Part shown: piece by piece, positions 55,486-64,000 of the stretch
Numbering within the stretch: position 1 is the stretch's first letter
Layout of the letters: each line of letters starts with the position of its first letter
NCBI GenBank assembly: GCA_030407085.1
Contig: CM059582.1
Location: 74,962,001 to 75,026,000, forward strand
Length of the DNA: 64,000 nt
Reading direction: 5' to 3'
From: Trichopria drosophilae
Lineage: Eukaryota > Arthropoda > Insecta > Hymenoptera > Diapriidae
The notes under the pieces: generated by a model
Seen by the model: the letters and a program-made list of their open reading frames with translations, nothing else
Database searches by the model: none
Told to the model about the DNA's origin: nothing
Translations under genes and position numbers: made by a program

Positions 55486-55585
55486 TGAACTCGCGTTGGC
55501 TCAGGTGCTAGCGAGTTTGCTTCGTAATTCGAAGGTTGTGCGTTCGAATCTCGACATAAGTAATTTAATTTTTTCCCCTTTTTTT
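55486..55585 (+). ncRNA. tRNA-like sequence, SINE head or tRNA pseudogene
   Basis: It contains an A-box match TGGCTCAGGTG (55498-55508) and a B-box match GTTCGAATC (about 55551-55559) at tRNA spacing, followed by T-runs that could end Pol III transcription. The anticodon region (TTCGTAA) is plausible, but its stem pairs poorly, and the acceptor stem cannot be closed. I therefore favour a tRNA-derived SINE or pseudogene over a working tRNA. Confidence 0.5.
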
Positions 55586-55741
55586 CCATAATTTATTACA
55601 AACTATTAAAAATGATAAAAACTGTGAATTTTAAATATTTTTATAGTTTTTAAAATATCATTTTGTAGGAAAAATATATTTTCTTTTATTCCTTCCTAAT
55701 AATCATTATGAGTGTTGATAGTGATAAGATCATTTCAATTA

Positions 55742-58580
55742 TCATAATTATTATTATTATTATTATTTTTTTACGGAGGGGGAAATGCGTTGGGCACCAT
55801 AGGGGGTTGAAGATGTTGGGTAACCCCCCGTGTGACGGACACTCTTGCCGATGGTTTTCGGGGCAAGGTTTACCGACTAAAACCCTAACCTCCCTTGGCC
55901 CTCCATAATCCACGTGTGCAGTCTGCAGCAGAAAACTGGCTCCGATATCCATCTCCTCCGCTGCAGACTGCACCAAGCCATTTCTTTTGTAACTGTAACC
56001 ATTCCCTGTACCATCGGGTAAGTGGTTACAGGATCTCGTGTGACCTCAGTAGACGGAGAGATCCCAGAAGCACTGCTTTCAGCATTCGGCCTGCGATGGA
56101 ATTTGCATGTTCTCGACAAGCCGGAATGCTTTTGATGTTTTGGAAGACAGTTGGTCTCATTCCTCCCAGCACTCCAATTATCAGCACGACGAGCTTGATT
56201 TTGAATCCTCAATACAGCTTGCGAATCTCGAACAGGAGTTCCTGATATTTTATCCGTTTTCGGTCCACTTTGCTGACTATATTTGTTTCTGCTGGTGCAG
56301 AAAACTCGATGTCAAAAATGGATTTGTCATCGAAGTCAACAAGGACGTTGCATCAATACCATAAGTGCCGCGAAGATGGTAATACAGCACTCGAAGAGCC
56401 GCATTGTGACGTTCGATGTATGCTGAAACTGCATATATTGGGCATGCTGCCAGAAGATGCACTAGTGTTTCAGCATGACATCTACACAATTTACAAAGCG
56501 TACTCTGTACCGCCTTGTGTAAGAAGTTCTGGCGATACGCTAAGGTATTGATGACCCCATCCTGGCATGCGAAGATAAAACCCTCGGTCTCGGATTTCAA
56601 GCCGGCTGATCTTAAGAACGAGAGGGTCATCTCTGCCGACAAGCCAAGTTCTTGGACATTTCGAAAGAATGTCCGCCGCGTTGTACAAAAACGCCCCTTA
56701 CCCTGAATTTAATGCTGATGAACTAGCATCATCAGGGGATCCTCGGTTCTATTAATCACGTCGCAAGCTGTTTCGAGGACCAATCGGTCATGCATACACT
56801 CCAGGCCTAAAAGGCCACGACCTCCCATATTTCGGGGCAAATACAGTCGTTTCACGGAAGATCTTGGATGCAAACTGCGTTGCATACAAATCATCTTCCG
56901 TGTGCTTCGGTCAAGATCTCTTAGCTCATAAACGTTCCACTTCAGTGCTCCAAAAGAATAGAACGCTGGTGATACGGCCAACATATTCGTGGCTGCCACC
57001 TTATTTCTCCCGGTCAATTCTCATGACCAGATCTGGCGGAGAATGCGCCGGTATTTCTTAATGATGGTGGTTTTAGCAGCCTGCACATCCTGGACATGTC
57101 TTTGAGGTACGCCCAGATATGTGTAGGTTTCTTCGGCGCTAAGGTGGCGGATGACATTTCCGTTGACGAGCTCTATATCGTTGTTATGGGAGCCTGACCT
57201 ACCTCTGTGCAAATGAACGACTGCACACTTGTCCCATCCGAATTCCATGCCGATATCTCTCGAGTATGTGAGGGCGATGTTCAGAGATCGATGTAATTGA
57301 TCCTCGCCTGCTGCGTATAATTTAAGATCATCCATATAGAAAAGATGGGTGATCTTATGTACACGTTCACCAGGCGGTCCACACATGTACCCTTGAGATT
57401 TCCGGAGAACAACGGATAGAGGCAATAGTGAGATGCAGAAGAGCAGAGGACTCAGAGAATCTCCCTGATAGACACCTCTTTGGAATTGAACCAGTCTAGA
57501 CATGGTTCGACGCTTGCCCGATGTCATGACAAAGCGTGTTTTCCAAAGAGGCATCAGGTCTTCTACAATTCTCACTATGTTTGGGTGGACATGAAGGCGT
57601 TTGAGCAACAAGCTTAAAAGCTCGTGCGATGTTGAGTCATACGCCTTCATGTAATCTAGCCAGGCTATCGACAGGTTACGCTTGTACTGGACTGCGTCCT
57701 GACAAACACACCTGTCGATAAGCAAGTTGTCCTTGCAGCCGGATACACCCATTTTGCAGCCTCGTTGTTCTACTATCCGTTGCCACACCGGTTTCACGGA
57801 TTTCTCAATACGTTCGTTCAAGATGTTAGTGAACAATTTGTATAACGTATTGAGACACGTGATCGGTCTATGGTTTCTCGGATCGGACAAGTCTCCCGAT
57901 TTTGGGATCAGTGTCGTTCGGCCCTCCACCAGCCAGTGCGGAATGGGTTGGTCTCCATTTATATAAGAGGTGAATATTCGGGCTAGGTGTTGATGGACAG
58001 AAGTGAACTTCTTCCACCAATAGTTGTTAATTCCATCCCAGCCCGGCGAGGAGAAATTCCTCGCTCCTGAGATGGCATTTTTCACCTCTAACGCACTGAC
58101 GGGTGGGCAATCTTCACTTTGTTGTGTGACTTCGTCGCACAACTCGGTGAAGATTTCAATACCTGGAGTGTCTGCATTAAGCCTAGATGTTTTCTCGTAG
58201 ATGCTCCCCCAGAATTCCTCAACTGCGGTTATCGACGGAAACTCGCTTGAGGCTGCGATACGATGTTTGAAGAGGTTGGAAGGATTCGTCCAAAATATTG
58301 CATTTTGTCGAATTCCATCCTCCCGTCTTTGCAGCCTCTTTTTGGCATCCGCCAAAACCCGAATTTTATCAGCCAAACGTTGCTTGATGTTGAGCAACTT
58401 CAGCTTGTTCAGTGTGTGATAGTACGTCCGCAGTTGTTGTGCGAACTTCTTGACTTTAGCCGTAAATGAACGGCCAGATGTTAAATAGTCGATCACACAC
58501 TGAATTCGGGAAGCGAGTTTCCGTGTCAGTCGTCAGGTCGTATGTTTGGAAAACAAACATTTAGAAGTAACCAAAATCTC
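55742..58580 (-). mobile_element. RLE-type LINE (R2/R4-like), 5'-truncated
   Basis: Minus-strand RT and C-terminal endonuclease (56028-58560), a 3' UTR, and an (AAT)n tail at 55742-55770. The upstream N-terminal zinc finger region expected for this class is not present before about 58580. Confidence 0.75.
56028..58560 (-). pseudogene. R2/R4-like reverse transcriptase plus RLE domain, frameshifted
   Basis: The first 491 codons (58496-57021) are open and continue upstream in frame (LASRIQCVIDYL). RT motifs: FSSPGWDGINNYWWKKF, TLIPKSGDLSDPRNHRP, SIAWLDYMKAYDSTSH, RGVYQGDSLSPLLFCISL and HLFYMDDLKLYA (catalytic DD). The frame then shifts near 57018 (TGRNKVAATNMLAV, RKMICMQRSLHPRSSVKRLY, NMGGRGLLGLE), again near 56700, and reaches the RLE zinc motif CKLCRCHAETLVHLLAACP with YIERHNAALR. 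The last part, in another frame, reads VVLIIGVLGGMRPTVF and LKAVLLGSLRLLRSHEIL before a stop at 56028. At least three frameshifts make it dead. RLE-type LINEs cut their target with this C-terminal nuclease. Confidence 0.85.
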
Positions 58581-59470
58581 TGACAGAGGCGCTTAAAACC
58601 AAACCACAATTCTGCCGCTGCACTAAAATGTTATAGATGCGTTGCACATATTGCAAAATAGTTATCAAGAAGTAACACTTCTAAAACAATGGCCATTCCT
58701 TTATAGTACTACCCGGTGTTATATATATTCAAATGTTTCGGTTTACCCCTCCCATATGTATATTAGGGTGGGTCGAAAAACAAACATTTTCGAATTTAAC
58801 TTCAGCCCGGGGTGGAAAATGTTGTGTCTGTTGTCAGTATCACCTGTGAAAAGTTTCATTTCGATCGAACAATATCTTTGGTTCCCACATCAGCGTCAAC
58901 AATTCTGAAAAAGTGGCATAGTCCCGCAACTTTTTCTCGCTAAAGTGATGTAAAAACAAGAAGATCATAGAAGCACAATAGGAAACTTCATTTATTAAAT
59001 TTCGACTTGGAAGTGTTTCATTTCCAATATCTAATTTAATGCAAAAGTATACATGTTCATGCAATTTGCATGTAGTTCTTCGCCCAGCTTTCAGACAATA
59101 TAATTTTAGGAAGAATACTCAGGATTCACCACGTGAAGATGGCTACATATCTAATCCCACCCACTCCCTGCCCAACCAACCCAACATAAGGGAGCTTTGC
59201 ATCTTAAAAGCTGCAAGCATAATCTTTCTTTGTTCCAAATTTTTTTACTTTAAGCCGAGAAGATATAGTATTTAATAAAGCCATCTCTTTCTTCCTGATC
59301 ACACACTTTTTTTAGGCCTGTGTGACAAGTTGCACGGTACGCTCTACTACGGAAGCGCCTATGCGCCAACGTCAACCATATAGTAAGGGTGTGTTCACGA
59401 GTTGCTCGGAACAGAGTAAAGAACGCAGCAAAGAACGTTGAACGGGGTTCCGCACAGTAAAAATTAATTT
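58581..59470. other. Unassigned sequence
   Basis: No supported gene. TTAGGGTGGGTCGAAAAACA at 58764 looks like a Tc1/mariner-type MITE end, but no matching opposite end was found. Confidence 0.35.
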
Positions 59471-59474
59471 ATTA

Positions 59475-59661
59475 GTAATAAACATACGCGAAAACAACTT
59501 TATTTGCTGAGATTGTTAATATTTTACTTCAAATTTCCAAATTTCCAAAAACGTAAATGTATATACTTATAACCTAGAAACAATGTCATTGAAGTCATTC
59601 GATTAAACTGAAATATAAACAATCTTAGCAAATAAAGTCGTTTTCGGGTATATTTATTAGA
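59475..59661. repeat. 187-bp hairpin MITE
   Basis: Left arm TAATAAACATACGCGAAAAC, then AACTTTATTTGCTGAGATTG. Right arm is the reverse complement with few changes (AACAATCTTAGCAAATAAAG, then TCGTTTTCGGGTATATTTAT). A partial third arm (TTGTATTTGCTGAGATTTTT) follows at 59667. Confidence 0.75.
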
Positions 59662-60210
59662 AAATGATTGTATTTGCTGAGATTTTTATATTTTAAATTT
59701 TATACTTTAAAAAGTTTTACATTTGATTAACATGGGAAAAATCTAACGTTTCCGTTTTCATTTTTTAAAGGCTACAAGGAGGCCTGGAAAAAATTGTTCT
59801 CCATTTGGAGCTCAAAGCTGAGGAATTTCTGAGGAGACATGAATTTTTTGGAATATTTTTAACGATTATTTTTAGAGAAGTAGGTCGTAAAGACAGACTA
59901 TGTGATCGACCAATACAATTTATATAGGATCTCTATCGATGAAGGGTCTATATAATTTCATAAAACAAATACTTTGTTAATTTCATTAAAACAAATGAGC
60001 ATAAAATAAGATAAATCGATTAAAATAAGTTAAAGTTACTAAAAATTGTTCAATAAATTATAAAAACAGTAAAGTGATTAAAAAGTCATTAAAACGATAA
60101 GAAATTACATTCATTTAATAATCTGTAAATTCAGCAAATAACACAGGATCACAAATTCAAAAAGCCAATATACGTGGACTCCACAGGTGGGTCTATATGT
60201 ATTTTTCATC
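59662..60210. other. Unassigned AT-rich sequence
   Basis: No supported gene. Confidence 0.4.
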
Positions 60211-60540
60211 GCTGAATCCGAATCCGGGGTTCGTTTGTCTCCATCACGTCAGGGTTAAGGGCATTAGAAGGTCAAATTGAGAAAATTCCGCAAAAAAATC
60301 TGCATAAATTCATGTGTATGTTTTTGGTGTTAATAAATCTGAATCCGGGGTCCGTTTATCTCCATCATGCCAGGGTCACGGGCATTTGAAGGTCAAATGG
60401 AGAAAAATCCACAAAAAAATTTGCAAAAATTTATGTAAATGTTTTTGGTATTACTGAATCTGAATCCGGGGTCCGTTTATCTCCATCATGCCAGGGTCAC
60501 GGGCATTTGTAGGTCCAATTGAGAAAAGACCGCCAAATTT
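60211..60540. repeat. 121-bp tandem repeat, about 2.8 copies
   Basis: Units marked by AATCCGGGGTCCGTTTATCT at 60221, 60342 and 60463 contain CATCATGCCAGGGTCACGGG and AAGGTCAAATGGAGAAAAAT. Later copies are more alike than the first. Confidence 0.9.
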
Positions 60541-60654
60541 TTTTAAATTGTACAGGATTAATAGACCAAAGCGTACAGCACATATCAGACGCATAAATAC
60601 GAGAAAGTAACATCATATTTTTTCAAAACATTTTTTTTACAATTGGGTATTTGT

Positions 60655-61840
60655 TTTCGGTGTTCAGAGACAACTTGTAATAAATACTGTTTCTGTTCTT
60701 CGTTTTTGGTTCAGGTTTCATTAAACTTTTGCATCAGTGCCATGCCTCGTTCTGCAACGTCGTTGACCACCTTCGGTGTCTTCAGTAATTGACGTCCACG
60801 TTCGAAGCTCTCTATATTCTTTCATAATGACGGGTCGATACTAACAAAGTCGGATTCTATACCGAGTTTGGTAAACAAATCCAAGCTCTCTGAATTTATG
60901 AAAAACTCCAAATCTATCGTGGACCAAATTGTAATTGTAGATGAATGTTTCGTTTCGTTTGGCTTTCTTTTTAATGCGCTCACCATTTTTCTTTTCGTAC
61001 AGTCATATCAAAAAATGATAATGCTGCGAATTTCCTGTCAAGGTACCACAAGTGGTTCGTTAACTTCTGGCGTGCTATCTTGGCCGTCTTCGCGATCACT
61101 TTATTTGATTTTCCATATTCTTCCAGCGATTTCATGAAGCACAGGTCGTTGTGTGGTGCTGTTATGGCAGCAGATGCCGTGTACCACATTTTTATGTAAA
61201 TAATCATGATAAAAACGCGTACATCTATAAGACCTGCTACATCCTTAGCCGTAAGCTGAAATTTTAAAACATGAAAATTTTCAGCGAATATATAGATTTT
61301 GCCATCCAACGAGTATGGTGAACTGCATCAGGTAGTCTAAAGTAGATGCCTCAGGCACGAGTTCCGCCGAGAAAAATGATTGCCAACTCGAGCAATTCTA
61401 GGTAAACATCTCTCGGGTGTGCTTCCTATATTAAAAATACACACAATATTCAGAAAAATGCTATATACGAAAAAATGATCAACTACGTTGAATAAGATGT
61501 ATTTATAAACTTACTTGTTCTTGATAAAAGCAAAAATCGAGTAACTCTTGTCGAACATCATGAATAGCAAAAGCAAATTGCTTACTCTATCCGTAATCTT
61601 CCATTCATCAAGTGCTTTCGATACAGCTGTGGCTTGTTCTTGCCCAGTACCAGATGTCAATTTAGGAACTTATCGGTGCTGGGCCCAGTTTCGAAAATTG
61701 CGAGTCGATCGACTTTCGCAAAATCTTTAGTAGACACATCTTGGTAGACAGATATTGGTTTTTCATCCGATGCTGGATTTTTTAAAGAATGGTTAAATAT
61801 ATCACATATAAAAAAATGCACTGTTAAAGTAGAATACAAT
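60655..61840 (-). pseudogene. Remnant of a repetitive arthropod ORF family
   Basis: Minus strand, read in several frames: VYQDVSTKDFAKVDRLAI and TGPSTDKFLN; KLTSGTGQEQATAVSKALDE, then WKITDRV; a gap; ELLELAIIFLGG, then HHTRWMAKSIYSLKIF; KMWYTASAAITAPHNDL, KTAKIARQKLTNHLWYL; and finally TPKVVNDVAERGMALMQKF. I know this order from uncharacterised multi-copy proteins in many arthropods, likely TE-encoded, but not its enzyme class. Stops, frameshifts and loss of the middle (the FDTTASNTG-type region expected after the second block) show that it is dead. Confidence 0.6.
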
Positions 61841-62128
61841 TCAGTCCTGAAGTTACAGTACGCAGTTGTATCGAACGATATTTTTTAACAGCGAATCAGG
61901 GCCGTGGAGAACCGGCACGGGCCCTGGGAAAATTAACATGGACGAGCCCCCTAGTAGGATTATAAAAACTTATTTATTATCTTTTAATAAAGATTTTTAT
62001 TTGAATTATTTCAGGCATTACATTTCAATATAACTCTTTTATTCAGACATTTTAATTAACAAAACTATTCCTTTGCTAAAACTATACAAAAACAACTTTA
62101 ACAATTAATTAATAAATATATCTTTTAG
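61841..62128. other. Unassigned sequence
   Basis: No supported gene; likely the non-coding end of the hAT element. Confidence 0.4.
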
Positions 62129-63989
62129 TTAGAGTAATACTTTCCTGGCTTCGATGCTAGCAAAATTATCAATTACATCATCAAAATTTATTTGCCTAGC
62201 CAAATCGCATTCCATTGCCAATGTACCTAATCCAGATAATCTTATTTGCGTCATTGTTGATCTCATATTGTTTTTAATACGTTTAAGTGTACTGAAAGAT
62301 CTTTCGGCTTGAGCTACCGTTAGTGGCAATGTACAAAATATTCTTAAACTAATACATATGTTAGGAAAAATAGGTCCAAGCTTCAGGTCGTTAATTTGAT
62401 TCAAAAGCGAAATAGGAATGAAGTCAATTTTGATATTAGCCTTATGGATAGCTTTCAAATGCAGAACTTCTTCTATAAGCTTCTCTGAAACATTGTCTTT
62501 GTATTTTTCTACAAAATCTTGACCCTTTTTACGTAATTCTTCTTCTTCATATATGTTATACTTCCAGAGAAAATTAAAAGTACTATCAATTTCATTTGCA
62601 GCTTTATATCGTACACTTAAGTTTCCTATAACACTATCAAAAAGCAAATTATAAACATCTATTTTAAAAACGTTTTCAGAATTAGAGTCCAATACTTTAT
62701 CTGGCGTTTCATCAACAAATCGCTTTCTTATTTTTCGCCTAGTTACAGAAAACTGGCAATCGTTCAGTGATATATTGTGCTTTTCAAGAGTAGATTTGAT
62801 CAGATTAGCACTATCTTCTCCTGTTTTTTATTGCAATCTACAAATTCTCGAAATCTTTCCTTTATATCCCATTTTGCATTAACTTTATCCAACAATTTTA
62901 CATATCGTAAAATTAAAACGTTTTGTTCAATGTGTGCGACATCGGTTGTTACGTCAACAATTATTGAGAAATATTTACAATCTTTGCGCTCACCTAATAT
63001 AACTTCTATAACTTTGTTTGCACAACATTGAATAAATTCATTTTGAATATCATTTGATAAAAATGCTTGCATTCGTGTATGATTTTCTTGTGAAACTTTT
63101 ACATTTTCAAGATGATTTTTTAGAACAGGATCATAGTGGCTAATGAGTTCCAACATTCCCAAAAAATTTCCATTTCTTGGGTCATCAATAAGATGGGTTT
63201 CATCCCGAAATGGTAAACCTCGCTCACCCTAAAATAAAATCACATCTAATATTCTTTTAAGCATTTGTCGCCACGTATGTATTTCAGTCTTGATGTTTTT
63301 TTCTAGAAGCAAATTAATCGAAGTTTCATTTTTAAGAGATACTTCTAATTCTTTCCATGGTATATAACACTTTTTATGACTGCTGCTAGATTCATGTTGA
63401 GGTAATTTGTCATACAGTTTCCTCCAGTTATTTTCTTTAGAATAGCCAGTAGGCAATGTTAATGAAGACCTTTGGGCATCTGGTAGTTTATAAAAAAGTC
63501 GGCAGGGTAAACAGTAGAGCGAATCGTTTGCCTCACTCCATACTAGCCAATCTCGCAATATTTTTTACCCATTTGCCATTGTGATATGAAATAAAGACTC
63601 CGGGAATTTTTGATATAATACGTCTTTTGGAAAATTGAAAGGACGAGTTATGTGTCCATAACGAATAAATTTTTCAATTTCGTCAGTAGAATAAAATAAT
63701 TTTGTTATCAATCCAATGTCATATACTTCTAAATTATCTGCTTTATTTTGAGTGAAACTGGTTAAAACCGAATGATTTATTTCATTAGTCTCATTTAGTA
63801 CGTTATCTTCAACAACGTGTACTCTGGGAATGGATTTGAGACAAAATTGGTTGCTGCGTCAAAGTGGGTTTCAATTGGAGACTTCACTTGAATAATATCT
63901 GTTCTATATTGATTTGAAGTGGATGGAATAGAATAATTTTCGTCAGTCGAATTCATCAACTCATCGTCAACAAGCAATTCACCTGTCAC
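62129..63989 (-). pseudogene. hAT transposase (ZMYM1-like) lacking its catalytic core
   Basis: Minus strand. The N-terminal part (63989-63600) ends FHITMANG before a TTF-type zinc finger (RDWLVWSEANDSLYCLPCRLF, SSHKKCYIPWKEL). A stop lies at 63229, then GERGLPFRDETHLIDD, the start of the RNase H fold (FSIIVDVTTDVAHIEQNVLI) and, after a one-base shift near 62810, KTGEDSANLIKSTLEKHNI. The text then passes directly to RRKIRKRFVDETPDK and the C-terminal dimerisation domain (LPLTVAQAERSFSTLKRIKN, then NMRSTMTQIRLSGL). Several hundred residues of the usual middle, with the second catalytic Asp and the insertion domain, are missing. It is thus an internally deleted, non-functional copy. The element may extend beyond the window. 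Confidence 0.85.
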
Positions 63990-64000
63990 TTTTTCATGTA

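Noticed and set aside
55486..55585. Functional tRNA gene
   Set aside because: The A and B boxes match, but the anticodon and acceptor stems do not pair.

Overview
This window is eukaryotic and almost certainly from an insect. It is AT-rich, most sequence belongs to degraded or young transposable elements (TEs), and short introns with GTAAG donors and pyrimidine-rich acceptors can be seen. Fly/wasp-type promoter pairs (TATA box about 30 bp before TCAGTY) also occur. A hymenopteran is my best guess, from the mix of TE families, but this is an inference. No complete host gene is visible. There are only two candidate host-exon traces: a disrupted two-exon piece around 27.8/31.1-31.3 kb, and a possible terminal exon at 51.3 kb.

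Layout. 1-2657: part of a DD41D Tc1/mariner-like element whose terminal repeat is a 279-bp tandem array. 2679-5516: a decayed DDE-like element between (TA)n runs. 6.2-10.8 kb: LINE 1, a reverse-strand APE-type LINE. 11.3-15.4 kb: a disabled Helitron Rep-helicase. 18.0-20.4 kb: a Tigger/pogo transposase split by an insertion carrying a degenerate hammerhead ribozyme. 21.1-27.7 kb: a 209-bp tandem repeat, broken by a 731-bp element with an intact-looking hammerhead ribozyme and by LINE 2, a second APE-type LINE. 27.8-31.1 kb: a 3.26-kb near-perfect palindrome whose ends are the heptamer CACAGTG. 32.3-34.3 kb: an LTR-like block with promoter, intron and poly(A) signal. 34.7-41.6 kb: minisatellites and nested hairpin elements. 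41.66-48.05 kb: two nearly identical DD41D elements facing each other head to head. 48-55 kb: MITEs, satellites, an RT fragment and a tRNA-like sequence. 55.7-58.6 kb: LINE 3, an RLE-type LINE. 60.2-61.8 kb: a 121-bp satellite and a decayed repetitive ORF. 62.1-64 kb: a hAT transposase that has lost its catalytic core.

How it fits together. The only apparently intact genes are the DD41D transposases (two full, one cut by the window edge). Most other coding units carry frameshifts, stops or deletions. The most unusual signals are (1) two related self-cleaving hammerhead ribozymes with covarying stems, each downstream of a Pol II-type promoter inside an insertion; (2) the CACAGTG-ended palindrome (Transib/RAG-like end and 5-bp flanking repeat) that breaks a spliced open frame; (3) DD41D elements whose long inverted repeats are themselves tandem arrays and which carry an inverted, diverged copy of their own transposase N-terminus; and (4) the 6.4-kb head-to-head arrangement, which could make long double-stranded RNA.
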